Assembly (NCBI GenBank): GCA_002633005.1
Contig: NMRA01000028.1
Coordinates: forward strand, 275,989 to 339,988
Length of the DNA stretch: 64,000 nt
From: Phoronis australis
Taxonomy: Eukaryota > Phoronida > Phoronidae
Direction of reading: 5' to 3'
The translations under genes were made by a program, and so were the position numbers. Each line of letters begins with the position of its first letter. Position 1 is the first letter of the stretch. The notes beneath the pieces are model-generated. The model was not told the DNA's origin, did no database searches, and saw nothing but the letters and a program-made list of their open reading frames with translations. This document shows, in pieces, positions 1-12,857 of this stretch.

Positions 1-1525
1 AGAATAAAAACAAATACACTTTAATATTGATTAAAATACACATTTTCATTCTCATTCGATTATAAGTGGATGTTAGTTTACGTATTCTAACCATTTTCAA
101 TCACACAGTAATTTTATTGCACGTTGAACGTCATTAAAGTATGAATTCATCAGTGTTTACATTGTTCGGACTGCGCTCCTAAGTAAGTATTGATTATTCA
201 CCGCTTGGAGCGCTAGTGTTTCGACCGGTAACCATTGCGGCGAATGGTAAAATGGCGGAGTGAACTCTCCTATACTCGTACACTCCTTGGTAGGACCCAG
301 GCTTAAAAGCGCCGGCTGTGCGACTGTAGCAGTGTCTGTTACCAGCGGGGATAAAATAATCGACAGTGGACCTTAATTTTATTAACACCAAAATAGGGAT
401 AATTTGTACCGAAATTGTTGACAAAATGTGGCAAAATAATTTTGACAGAAATAATTGCCGGACGCGGACCTGCAGCCGATGGCCCGGTGCGGACCGATCG
501 TGACCACTGTACTGGCGAAAGACGAAAGCATGCTGTCCCCAGCTATTTCATGGGAATGAATGGTTCAAATCATAAATGCCTTATACATACAAAGATAGTT
601 TCAGACACTTGCATAAAATTGCGGACTAGTCACAGTCCTGTGCCAACGATTGAATAACAATCGGGCTAAGGCTAAGCGTGTTTTACTGGGAGTAATTAAC
701 GCTGGTAAACAAACTGTATAAACAGAACAACGAACATACAATATCTAAATAATTGAATAAATTGTTATAAGGTTAGAATAACCTGACGATTAAACTTGCG
801 AAAATATCGAAAATAAATTTAGACGGAAGATACCAGCGATGGTCTCCCGCTACTTCAGTTACGGCCGGGCGGATGACTGCCAACAAATAACAGTGAACGA
901 CAGAACACCATTTGGTGGTGAAATAACTTCAGGAAGAAAATTTGCCATGGTGCCAAATGGTATAATAAAATTATTAATGAGTTTAAAGTGAAAGGAATAA
1001 TTCTCACTTAGCCAGAAACATTCGTATGAGCTGATACCAAGCGGAGCCGGACCGCTTGGCCTATCATGCGCGGACATCTGGCTCCGCGGGGCAAGATGAA
1101 CACATTAATTAGCTACCCAGGCCTTGAATGAGTGAAATTCTGCGTTATGCTTTTAACACTGCAATATTTTCTCATCGCCGACATTCAGCTCATTTACTAA
1201 AATTCACTGCACTCCCCCCCCCCCCGTTTGCAACGCGGAATTTTTATATTTAGAAAACAAATGTAAATATTTTTTGTTCTTGTCAGGTTTTAAAATATAT
1301 TTTCCCTAATAGTTGAATATCAGTGCCAATTTAGCAACTGATTATTTTCCCGACGAAGAGTCAATGCAACTGCAGGGGAATTGCTTCGTCGGTTACGGTG
1401 TCCGGGCAGCAAAATCAAGCACAGGTGCGCGTTATTGCAAGTGAGGTGTGGAATTCGCTTTTTTGAGATAAAACTTGTTTTTGCTTGTTGAAACATAGTG
1501 TTTTTTTCCATTTTACATTTTTAGA
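1..1525. other. Intergenic, no gene recognised
   Basis: No convincing coding sequence or known repeat was recognised. A poly-C tract lies near 1,206-1,225. The short open frames here have no recognisable domains and are probably chance. Confidence 0.5.
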
Positions 1526-1650
1526 GGCCAGTAAAGCCGGTGCCGATTTGCTGCCAAGTACGCACTGCGATCGTGAACACAGCCGGGTAGTCACACGACA
1601 ATTGGTCACTTCAGGGTGGTATGGCGATAAATACAACACGTTTGTTGATC
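1526..1650 (+). other. Exon-like block, unknown gene
   Basis: An open block of about 125 nt is preceded by a T-rich tract ending in ACATTTTTAG, a good 3' splice site, and followed by GTAAGT, a consensus 5' splice site. Read with two leading bases it is open throughout and ends in phase 0; the translation includes TSGWYGDKYNTFVDQ. A second open stretch with exon-like ends follows at about 1,715-1,825 (contains AERRLLQMRRTSQTYEYA, then a GTAAAA donor). I do not recognise the protein. It may be an exon of an unannotated gene or of an old transposon; a chance combination of splice-like signals cannot be excluded. Confidence 0.25.
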
Positions 1651-2176
1651 AAGTAAGTTTTCCTCTAATTTATTACCTAAACGGGCACTGTTGCTGAAAT
1701 ATGACGTACCCTCGCAATGAGTCAGGGCTGACCTCAGTAGCCGAGCGTAGGCTGCTGCAGATGCGACGTACTTCACAAACTTATGAGTATGCATTAAATA
1801 CTATTCGTCATATGCAAAGAACAGGTAAAATTTTGACAATAAATAATCAACTTTGTATAAAAAGAACCAAAATGAGAATCAAAAAACAACCAAACAAAGT
1901 AATAACGCATTTACGCTCACTGTGATGTCAATAAGTTTTCAAGAACAACATTCCGGACGTCATTCAGGAATCGTTCCTGAACTGATGCACAGGACCTCAG
2001 GTCACGGAAATAGACGGTAATAATCGCTGATTTCCCGATTTCGCCTGAGGTACAAAATTGTGCTCAAAAAGGCTTTTAGTTTGATGACAGAAAGGATGTG
2101 AACATTATGCCATGTTACATATTATTTAATTTGGTATATATTTTTAAGTTTTTGAACTAGATTGCCCTTTGAGATA

Positions 2177-2421
2177 TGGGACCAGTTCCAACAAAACTGA
2201 CTTAGCTAAGACAAATCTTAAATTTTAGTAAATTTTAAAATAAAAGTTAAATTTGTCCCAAAACCAATTCAAGAAAGAGATCTCAAGTTTGACTGAAGTG
2301 TTTGACATAAGTTTTGTCTTAATTTTGAATAACTTACCAAATATGGAAGTTTCAAAGTTTGGAAGTTAAGACAAATCTTAAACTTAATCTTAACTTAAGT
2401 CAGTTTCTTGGAACAGGCCCA
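2177..2421. mobile_element. MITE-like inverted-repeat element
   Basis: About 245 bp bounded by imperfect inverted repeats. The left end reads GGACCAGTTCCAACAAAACT, and the right end, read on the minus strand, GGCCTGTTCCAAGAAACTGA. Both continue into GACTTA and a run of AAGACAAATCTTAA-type sequence. There is no coding capacity. This structure fits a non-autonomous DNA transposon; the superfamily is not determined. Confidence 0.6.
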
Positions 2422-4129
2422 AGGACTTTAAGCATTCTTCGACAATGGTTGCAGTGGGTGTTTCCCTACTGTCTTAAACCTGATTTACACGCCACAGGTC
2501 CTGACGTTGCACTCGATCTCCAAACCATGCACGAGCGTTATTTGAATGCGACGGTAGATCTCTCGTGCAAAGATACCGGTGGAACTTGAATCTCAACATA
2601 TCCCTACACCGGGGGTTCTCTAGAAAGTTAGTCATGTTTCTCAAAACATTCATTCGTTAATGCCACATATTCACATTGGCCTGTTTATTTATATTCTGAT
2701 TTATCCTGTGTTCTTGCTTGCGTCGAAAGGTCGAAGGTCGTGTGGCATTGCCATTGTGGTAGTTGTAAATTTCTCGTTTTGTGTACATATCTGACTCTTG
2801 TTGTAATTACTTACGTTATATTTTACTTGTGCGGTATTTTTGTCTCTTTCAGTTTACAGTTTTGGTGCTCTTGTTATTGCTCAACTTCAAAAGTTTCACA
2901 AGAAACCAATAAAAATAAACCGTTGTAAACTCACCCGATGTCATTTATGCGCCCGCATAGTGTGCCAACTACTTACCGCTAAACTTACACATCTTAAAGC
3001 CTATCTTCAACGGTAAGAACTGTAAATTTGGTTCCTACAGTATGTTAAGAGCATCGCTCTAAGCCCAGCAGTGCCATAAATTGCCAAACGTAACGAACTG
3101 CTAGGCTTGCTTTTGTCTGCATCACCGCGAAAATCACGATGTTGACAAAAAAAATTTTTACTAAAAAGATCTGTGTCATGATGACAACTTGAGTATATTG
3201 CAAAAACGTATTAAGAGGTCACTTCAGTTTGGAAGCCGACCAAAATGTTGCCATTTTTAGTTTACTAGGCGTAAAATGGTTTGCTTGATGAATGAATTAG
3301 CTTCCTACGAAAAGGCTGTGTGGTAGAGTAATTTCGCTTCATAACTTGAGAGTTTTGTTGAAAGCAAAAGTTCTTGCCTATTGATGTGAATTGCAGAAAT
3401 AGTTTCTTAGTGTGCTACACGAAACACACTGCTCTAATTGGCCGTTCATTTTCCAAGACATTGAATTTGATTGAACGCCCTCCTTAATGTCTTGCTCGTT
3501 TTGAATATACTGTCTTCGCTCAAGTGAAGTTCAAAACTTCATTAGAAATATTTTAATGCAAAATGTACTTTGTCAAACCCTTTTCAAAATAAAGTTCTTT
3601 AAGTCTCATATCAATTTTTGAAAATGAATCAAAACTAACATAGTTTTAAGTTTATTTTTTAATTTCTAGTGGTGCTCTATACAATTAATACCCAAGCTGA
3701 CACAACTTCTCAACTGCCAATTTGCTGGGAGGCAAGCATTCGCCAAATATGGTGGTTACGGAAGTTTGTATCCGACATCAAACCTCATGATGAATTGCAA
3801 CAGCAGTTTTGTCACACTGACACGACCAATTAACCCCACCCAACGTCCAGAAAATTACAGACTAAACACATTTCGACGGGAACAGTGGTTTCAACTCTCA
3901 CATCCTGGATAAATCTTGATTGATACCTACTAGATATAGCAAGAGCAACACGCGCGGAGCTTTAACATGCGCCCATTGTGTGCATCGAATATTCCGCAGA
4001 TACAAGGGGTGCTTGTTATTTAAAGTGTTCCCACTAAAAAGGCAATGTTAGTAAATATAAAATAGCGCCAATAGGTGTTGCATAGCAAGTCGCCAATGAT
4101 CTCCTAAATAGGACCGCACCTGCCAAGAT
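2422..4129. other. Intergenic, no gene recognised
   Basis: AT-rich sequence without a recognisable gene, RNA or clear repeat. The open frames at 2,359-2,589 and 2,740-2,928 are short and lack known motifs. Confidence 0.45.
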
Positions 4130-5335
4130 CGTAAAAAACAAAGCTGGTACGAGGGGCACAGCGGTATATAGTCAGATACGTCCAAAAGTCGTCGTCACCC
4201 GTTGTCACGTTCGTAGAAATGCACTTGCCAAATTTCACAAATATGTTACAGGGGTTAAAGCGAAACAGCTGTAGGTGCGAAAAAAGCAAAAGTGCCATTA
4301 GGGTTCGCCAGAGTAGACAAACTTGTCCAAAATCATTATCAGTGATGCTCTTCCCAGTAAGAACACATATACCAATTTTCATAACGATTCTTAGAATGGT
4401 TGGGCTGACAATAATATGGACGCCAAAAATAGACATAAAATTATAAAAATGACCACTGGCAAGCGTGCACTATGTCAAATCCATCTAAAAATGGGAAGGC
4501 GTCATCACCTCTTTTAACAGAAACCTATTTGCCTAATTTCCGTCATCAAAATACGTCAAGAAACTCTGAACATACAGAGGAAAACGGGAAGATGCAACTA
4601 GAGGTCACAGCAGTAGTCGAATCCGTCCGACGTCGTCATCATCCGTTGTCACCTTCCTACAAATACACTTGCCAAATTTAACGAAGATCCTGCAGAGGAT
4701 TTAGGAGATCAAGTTACGGAAGCCAAAACACTGTTGGCGAAAAAAATAATAAAATTGCCACAAGGGAATGCAGTGGTACTCGAATCCGTCTAAAAGTCGG
4801 CGTCAACCGTTGGCAACAATATATAAATACAATTGCCAAATTTAAGTTTCAGGAGACACTGTCAAGGACGCAAGAAACTGCCACTAGGAGGCACCACAGT
4901 AGTCAGAGTCGTCTGAAAATCATCCTCAGCCGCCATTTTTGCAGTAGCAACATATACGCCAATTTTCGTAACTATCCTTGAAGTGGTTCGTGTGATAAAG
5001 GAGTGGACAACAAAACAGATTTCAAACAACAAAAATGGCGACTCAGTGGCACAAAATACGTCGAATCCATCCCAAAACCGGAGGGTGGCGTGATTGAAGA
5101 TTCCTATTAGCTAAATTTTGCGAAACCCCGGCGTTAAGGAACATCCGAAGATAGAGAGGAAAATGTAAAAAAAATCCCACTTGAGGGCACACCGGCCGGA
5201 TTCGTCCGAAAAATTCGGTCATGCCGTCTTTTCTATGAAAGGAACATTCATCCATGAGTTTTGGAGAGAAAACAGTCAACGTCGGAAGGACAGACGGGAG
5301 GACAGCGATGACATCATAATGCACGCTTAAAAAGA
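4130..5335. repeat. Degenerate ~148-bp tandem array
   Basis: About eight diverged monomers share a core like GTCGAATCCGTCCAAAAG followed by a CGTCATC-type stretch and CAAATTT. Cores lie near 4,163, 4,313, 4,470, 4,612, 4,775, 4,899, 5,056 and 5,196, a spacing of 124-163 bp. The array ends in a purine-rich GGAAGGACAGACGGGAGGAC stretch. Open frames inside it are by-products of the repeat. It may be an old satellite or the repetitive untranslated part of a retroelement. Confidence 0.6.
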
Positions 5336-7184
5336 CGATTTCATTCTCACGTAGCTGGATAAATTTTCTAGACTGACACCCAGATATGAACTGACGGCGA
5401 CTGGATACATTTGTCTAGCGTGACATCTTAGATAAAAGCACTTTCATAAGCAGAACTCATTTGTGTGACACCCTGTAGAAACAGACGACGTCACTGCCAA
5501 ATGTTGAATACAACGTCTAAGTAACACTATAGATTATAGACCACAGATTCATAACTCCAATATTTTCTTGCGAAATATCCTTCTAAATATAGCAAACTCA
5601 GTTTCCGGTTAGTGTATTGTGACAAGCTAAAAACAATTTCGGCATTGAAACGCTGTTGAAGGTCTTCCAACAGTAGAGTCCAGAATTTTTGAGTGGCACC
5701 GGCGTGCATTCGAGCTTAAAATGAAACGGCCTGGTGGAATACATAAACTGTTGTTGAAGTGGTTTTTGAGTAGACCTGGTGGTTATTTCTAGAGTATCAA
5801 TATGAGCTTTATTTAAGAAGTTAATGTTTCACGAGCGTTCACTTTATTTAAACACGTATGTGAGTTGAGGAAAATCGCCGATCCAATTCCCGACGAAATG
5901 AGCATGATTAGCAGACGACGTACTTACCGGAACTGAAGCGTGCTATGACTGCAAGGTTTCGCTAGTGAATAATGAGGTCACGGTTTATGCGTAAAATCAC
6001 AGATATCGTCCATTTAAAATATGCGGAGTTCGCGGTCTATGGTGACAATCGCATACAGACGACGTCACTCGTACAGGCTGGATACATTGTTGTGTGTAAT
6101 ATTGTCACTCTCACAGATCGAGTGGATACATTACCCGTACATGAACTGACGATGACACTCTTTCAAGCTAAACACATTGTCATGTGTACCGTCACACGTC
6201 GCAACCCATGACTTAGTTCCACTCCTGTCTCATGTCAGTGTCATTGTCGTCGATGTCTCTCTAGGAATTATTTGTGAGCAACGTGAATTTCAAAACCTCA
6301 AAAGTATGAAAACGTCCAATTGAAAAACTAGTTGTGGAATTTAGAGATGTTTTACCATTAAAAAGCTGAGATCTCCAAATTATAATGTGTTATTTTTCCG
6401 TGAGATCTGCGTTAGTTTTTGCCGTTACTTTTTAAGTTGTGTATCCTTGCTTTTCTTTTCAGCCCAGGAAGGACCAGCGTTTCTTGTAAAACAATATCAA
6501 AATATTAAGAGTAACTTGTTCACTTGGGTCTACTTTAATGGCTCTGTTGTAAACGTATCCTCGATCCCACAACACTTTTACCATTGACCTCTTGGTTGTC
6601 ACACAAAATTTCCCTTTTTGTGCCTTTCCCCTGTCACCACGCATATTAGAGTAGTCTCTGCATTTCTATTCAAAATGAGGAAATGCTTAGGGATTCATTC
6701 CAAATGGTGATGGTTATTTCATCACAACATCGAAGCCCGCGGCGTATATTCCTCGTTTTTGCGGAGTTTAAGATTCCGTCAATATAAGTTGCAACTCAGA
6801 AGCATTATCCCCAGTCAAGGTCTTGTACAACGGAGACGATTGGGTAGTAGTCTGATATAACGTGCCCGCATTTTGAGACCCAGTTTTAATCACTGAATGA
6901 CGGGCATCAACTGGTTCTCAAAATGTGGGCACGTTGTGCCACCGTATTTAAGGCGTCAGTGAAGATTCGTTTTGTGTTTGCATAGCTGCCTCTGGTGTGG
7001 CTATTAACCGTTTGAAGCTAACGTGTTATTTTTAGAAACAAATGATTTAAACGCGATCGCAGGACTAGCTGCGTACATTTTTATTCTTGCTAATCACAAT
7101 TCAGTTATTTCTGAAAGCAATATGGCAAGAGATGATCTATACTTCACTTTCAATGCACAGAGGTCGCCTCATCAAAAGAGACAT
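5336..7184. other. Intergenic with weak repeats
   Basis: Loose repeats of a motif like CTGGATACATTGT plus a GTGTGAC/GTCAC stretch occur around 5,390-5,490 and 6,050-6,200. No gene is recognised. Confidence 0.4.
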
Positions 7185-8130
7185 TATCGGTTTTACGGCC
7201 GAAAAACGCATCGTGGGTTTATTATTGGATGTGATAACATTTTGAAGTAATTAACTTTGACTAGAGCTACAAAACAACAACATCCGTTGTGTTTTTTCTG
7301 ATTTTATTACAAAGTCTAAAATTTTTGCGAAGTTGTCTGGCAGACATTCGCTGAAATCAAGAGTGGCGACATCACCAATTTTAATTAAAAATAAGTTTCC
7401 ATTTATCGAGTAGAATTTAGTTCCGCCAGAAGACCTTTAGACTGTGACCGCGGGGGTTACAGGTTTGATTCTGCATTAAGACTGGTCTCCAAAAATCACT
7501 TTTCGTTCCAAAAATTTACCTTATGTGGACGTGGCAAAAAGAACGCACTGCAACGAAATTGTGCGTTTCTGTAAGGAGACGAAATGGCCTCCCATCTACT
7601 TACTTCCAAAAATGCGAGATCGTTGTTCACTGACATTAAAATTCAAAACAGCAACGGGTAAGATTTTGTTGGAAGTAACATATATGACAATCTGTTTTCC
7701 ATACCATCATTAAACCTGTAAAAAATAAAGCATTTGCCTCGTATGAAATCGTTAGGGAGCACTAATCATTTGAGGGCTGATGTAATCATATTAAATGATG
7801 AGCATTTGGCATAAGTCCAATTTTTTAGAAAGTGACATTATCGGAACTCAGCTCTAGCAGTCCACTATGTTTTGCTGGCGAAGCTAAACCTCATTGGAAA
7901 AGGGGTTGAGCATTCTAAGAGTATTTAATTAGTATAGTCACCACTCTTGATTTCAGGAAATGAATAGCAGATAACGGCGAGAATTGGCAATTTGTAACAA
8001 AACCACAAAGACACAACAGATTTTGTTGTTTTATAGTTATTCTCGAAATTCATAACTTCAAGAAGTCTCACCAACAATAATCCTCGCGAATGTGTTATTC
8101 GGCCGTAAAACCGAAAATACCTTTCAAACT
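7185..8130. repeat. Foldback or two inverted SINE-like copies
   Basis: The stretch 7,185-7,450 reappears in inverted orientation at about 7,850-8,130. Shared blocks include GGTTTTACGGCCGAA, AAAACAACAA..TCTGTTGTGT and CTGAAATCAAGAGTGG. The inner ends of both arms look tRNA-like (TAGTTCCGCCAG with a later GGTTTGATTC). This could be one long inverted-repeat element or two head-to-head copies of one repeat family. A third, plus-strand copy of part of the family is at 42,826-42,905. The open frames inside are not recognised. Confidence 0.55.
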
Positions 8131-8649
8131 CAACCTCATTAACACAGTTTAAAACCGACTCTTGATAATAAATTCCGTTTCACAGAATCTTCTTTAGACA
8201 TGTTGATGACTGGGTTTGATGTTGCGAAAGTCTCAGGTATGCGGTCTATGGCACAACAAACATGTACATCACTGACATGAGATACTCGGGAAAATAGAGT
8301 GCGCCCAGTAGTATAAGCTGTATGCGCACAATGACAAGTGATCTAATCACAGTTTGCCGCCTCTCGATTAGTATCATCAAGACGATATTTTGACGTTTTG
8401 AACCCAGTCAAATAAAAGTCAAAAGCCATAGCTGAAAACAACAATACTAATTGGCTAGTTACACAAATCCCTTTGATTAATAAGCGCTTTAAAATTTATT
8501 ACCTGCACTGCCCGGGACCTAATCTTTGAACTAAAAAATCGAAGCCGAAATTCTTTTGTGCATATTCCGTTCTACTTTTCAGCTAACTCCTGATAATTGT
8601 CTGTTATTCTGTATAGATTACATTGAAGATTCCGTTGAAGTTTGCCTAA

Positions 8650-8945
8650 TCTGCACTTGATGACCACAGCATTAAAGCTATGTAAGTTCTAGTCTGAACT
8701 CGAAATCTCGAGTTTTTATTCGACGCCTCGAGCGTTTACCCTTTTATTGTTCGAATTTAGAGGTCACCAAGTGCGAACTTGCACCAGAAACTCATCTGCG
8801 CAAATCCTAATGTACACGACCATTTGTATTGAGTCCCCGCAAAAATAGAAGTGAAAATGTTAAAAATACACTCGATTTCGAGTACAAAGATAAGACACGT
8901 TCTCAACTCACAGTGCAGCATACAAGCGGTGCAAAAGTTTTCGAC
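8650..8945. repeat. Dispersed repeat, copy 1
   Basis: Resembles 13,750-14,010 in the same orientation. Shared landmarks are CACTTGATGAC, an AACTCGA..TCGAGTTTTTAT stretch, and ACTCGATTTCGAG/CCGATTTCGAG about 200 bp later. Non-coding; family unknown. Confidence 0.5.
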
Positions 8946-9779
8946 ACACACAGATTAATCCAATCGCACTAAAATGTCCACGTTATTGTCTGAATGGGAA
9001 AATATCCAACACCAGTTTTTCCTTATATTTACAGGTCTAAATCGCGTCAGAATAGCACCAGTCACGTCATCACTAACGTCAAATCCTTTTTGTGTAGTGC
9101 CGGTAATCTGTTGTGTACGTGCTTTTGTTGGAATTTTGCTGTTAAAGCTGTCCGAAAAGGCCTCTAATGTCCCATTTTGGCCAACGTAACCTTTGGCATG
9201 TAATTCATTGCAATCAAATCTCACTAAAAGATTTTTTCTCTTAAACTTTGGTACGCCATACGGTGATTATGTTTGGGAAAATGGCCAGTGTATGCTCAAA
9301 TCACACCATGTACTTAATAGGACCAAAAATTACTTCCAAAACACTTCATAATAGACCTGTGTATATATTCGACGTCCTGCCGAGGGTACTTACATAGGTG
9401 GCATTTACACGACATACCGCTCAAGTGGGTGTTTTTTTCTTCTGCCCGATCCTTTCAAATGGGTGCCTTTTTCGATTGATTTCCTACCAAAGGGTTTATT
9501 CTATGATTTAGGAAATCTGCAAAGGCATCCATTTTTATAACCAATCTCTTAAGAAGAGGTTTATATTTTGTTCACACGCGAGTTGAATTAAAGCTGCAAT
9601 AAACCGCTCGTTCCATACAAGAAACAAACTTTTGTTTAGGCCACTAAACGCTATAAAATTGGTCTCAACCTGATGCATACCAAGATAAGAAGTAATTTCT
9701 GGGTTTGCAAGGAAGTGGTAATTCATTGATTATTGGGACCATGATTTCGGTGTATAAAATGACACGCCGCGTCAAGGCA
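8946..9779. other. Intergenic, no gene recognised
   Basis: A minus-strand open frame of 89 codons at 8,955-9,224 has no recognisable domain. The sequence around 9,370-9,450 loosely resembles 10,360-10,440 (TGGCAT..ATACCGCT), suggesting another diverged dispersed repeat. Confidence 0.4.
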
Positions 9780-9904
9780 CCTTGTAGAACCAGACCTACA
9801 CTTGGACCTAGCCAAAATCACGTGTTGTCATTTAAAATACAAGGCAACATCTCACGTAATCTCACGAAGTCTTACTTTTTAGCAAGGCCCCAGCGTTACT
9901 GAAC
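9780..9904. mobile_element. Small MITE family, copy 1
   Basis: Diverged relative of 35,879-35,980. It shares GGACCTAGCCAAAATCACGTG in similar form and ends in CAGCGTTACTGAAC, which matches the right end of that copy. It has a longer middle (CTCACGTAATCTCACGAAG) also found in the 12.8-kb copy. Confidence 0.5.
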
Positions 9905-12749
9905 GACTGACTGTCCTGAAATCACCTCCAACAGCGGAAGCAATTTGAGACCAATATGATAGCGGAAGTGGTCTAAATCAAAAGGTTGTTTTTGTGACAT
10001 AAGGTAGAATTATAGCCATTTTAAAAGCGTGCAGTCCAAAGAGGAGCCCATTTAATTTTAGTTCAATTAATAAGCACTTTTACAACCCACACAATAGAAT
10101 AATGCTATGTGAAATACTTCTATGAAGGCTCCTCCTCCGACAAATAATAGGAACATGTTAAAGGTGCTAACTGTCCTCCAAGAAGGATCTAATGGAATCG
10201 TCATCATAATTTCCAAGCTCCTCCGTCATTACAAGGAGCAAATGATACGGTCGCTTACTACGGGGGGGGGGCTAAGAATTCCGGAAACCTATCCGGCTCG
10301 ATCACTTACTCGCTATCACATTTTGATAAATTCTAAAAACTCATTCGTTCCTATTTTTGTCCAACGCCCGTAGTAAGGCACCTACATAACGGTGGCATAA
10401 GGAATATACCGCTTACAAAGGTGACGTTTTCAAGGCCCCTTTACCTACCAAAATGTGACTGTTACGACAAATTTCCCAACAGAATGGTTCACTTCTTGGG
10501 TTTAACTGTAATAAAGATTGCATTGCAACAGAACTCTCTACAAGTGTTTTATTGAACTCCAGTGGGATTCAAACTTCTACAAAAGCGTTTTGAAATGTTG
10601 CCAGGAAATACTCTAGTTTAGTTTTGGAAGCTACCAACAAACGTGTCTCTTTGTCGGTCATTGCTCTCTAAATGGGTATCGTCTTATTAACTCTCTGAAA
10701 GACGTCCTAATTTCTCAGCTGTACATCCCATCAAAAATTAAATCGAGCATTCTGATTCAACTTTGAACCCACTGAGGCCCATTCAACTCTGCGACCGTGT
10801 TCATTTGTTATCTGCTATACAACTACTAGAACTTCACCAAAGCTCGCTTCTAAAACGAAGCTATTTGAGACACCTAAAATATAAGTGGCGTGTCGCGATC
10901 AAAGAAACTTATAAACCGCAGTCCCTGACAATCACGTGTGTAGCTTGCTTGTTAGATATCATTCGTGAGCAGGGGAGTATGGAAACCAAGGGAAACCAAT
11001 GGAAGCCTGGCACTTACCTTAGAAGATTTGTTGGGTAATCTGTAAATACGCCGCTCGTCCACGTTATCTGTTGCACACTGTGTGTAAGAAGAGATATGAA
11101 GAATGGAGAATATCACGAATTGTATCACAGTCAGAAAGTCACCCGGCCTTGGCCGCATGTTTTTAAAGAATGGGTTTATTGCATCCCATAAACCAGTCTA
11201 GCCTCGAGTCCACGGTATCGCTAGTCAGTCAACTCATAGGCATCGTTTATCGTTTACACTTCTTGTTTCAAGTTAACGACATACTCTCAACTTTCTTTAC
11301 GACATCGATATAACCGTTTCGACCACAAGTCTTTCTATTCCTAACGAAAATTGCTTCAAACGGCAAGTTTTCTGCACAAAATACAGAACTGTATGTAATG
11401 CACGCAACGTATTCCGAATGTTTGGATGCCTCAAATGGTTATAGTTGCACTAATTCCGTAACGAACTTGGCTGATGTCAACGTAACCAAGCCAGCAACTC
11501 CCACGTTGTCATCAATTTTCACTCGGTTAATAAACAAAACTGAATGATCGCTCTATCTCCACGTTATCGTTGAAGTAGACCAGGTCGTCCTTTCACTCCT
11601 TTATTTTGCAACTGCGGGCATGAACACGCGATTGTTGAAACTTTCCCCAATTTATCAACTCTTGCCGCCTACGAACTCGATATCCGCTTGACTTGACACC
11701 GGCGATGTTATATGCATTCTCGTTACAGTGTCGACGATACACTGCCAATCGAGCTTCTCAAGTAAATATACTGATTAATAATGGCGGAATGCGACTGGTA
11801 ATCCACTCAGTTTGGTTAAACTGGCGGGTCAGACGTTTCTGTTATCTCGGATAAATTTCATCCCAAAAATTCCCCTTGAAGTTTCCAGTGCCACTACGTT
11901 AAATTTTCGTCTTCACCGTGACATGTTTAAGTATCTAGCGGTTGTCAGTCCATAAAAGTATATTTTCATGAACTAGTAGTCGATTTTCACTAGAATACAG
12001 CAGCTATGTGTATGAAATTAAATTTATTTGATATTAATGCATGATTTTTGCCTACTCGCCCCGTTTTGTAAAACAGCATTTTCCATTGTGGAATATGAGT
12101 AGATGTAACCTGAAGTATCTCAAATTTTAAGACGGCCGGATTCAAAGTAAGAAAAAAAACAAAACAAAACAAAAGTGGCATTCTTAATCAGGAATTAGTT
12201 TCCACCCTACTCGACGCTAAGCAAGCGTTTGAAGTTAATGCTGTTGATGAAAGATATATACAGCACGTTTTGCTTCAATAATTACGCCATAAATACAATT
12301 ACACCCGTTATCTGTCTTACGTGTAATCCAGGGCACATTTTATTATATCTGTTTCACCCGTGTCGTGCGCGCCACGATTTATCTGTTAGCGAAATAATTC
12401 TATTGTTTTGATCTCATAGGACACCAATGCATCAAAGTTTGCCTAACCGTCAATTAGTTATGATAATGATGCCAGTTTGGTTGACTGTGGATTAGACAAA
12501 GAAACCTATTTGTGACGAGTACTAAATACGTATTTAACACGCGCACTTGTTTCAGTCTTTACTAAAGATGGTTTAGTCAACGAGAACACACTTAAATCTC
12601 GTCAGAAATGGTCAAATATTAGAACTGTCTCGTAAACACCTTTCATGGTGGTCGCCCAACACTGCACAGGCTGTCATCGTCAAAAGGATAAGCCAAGCAA
12701 ACGTGCTTTGGTCATAAACTTTAGAACTTCAGCAGTTTGCAAAGCTGTC
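9905..12749. other. Intergenic, no gene recognised
   Basis: No recognisable gene. A poly-G tract lies at about 10,261-10,270. Open frames at 10,122-10,373 and 10,763-11,038 lack known motifs. Confidence 0.45.
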
Positions 12750-12857
12750 TCGCAGTGAGAAAACCTAGCTAAAATCACGTGCTCTCATTGACGATACACA
12801 GTAATATCTCGCTTATTTCGCGAAGTTTTGCTTTTCTAACGAGCTCCTAGCGTTATT
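12750..12857. mobile_element. Small MITE family, copy 2
   Basis: Shares CCTAGCTAAAATCACGTG, then TCTCGC..ATTTCGCGAAG, and ends in TAGCGTTATTGAAC, parallel to the 9.8-kb and 35.9-kb copies. Diverged and non-coding. Confidence 0.5.

Noticed and set aside
4130-5335. CRISPR-like or gene-coding interpretation of the array
   Set aside because: Repeats are diverged and ~148 bp long without constant spacers, and the genome is eukaryotic; a degraded satellite is sufficient.
6448-6585. Exon after a TTTTCTTTTCAG acceptor
   Set aside because: The open frame ends without a donor and the translation matches nothing recognised.
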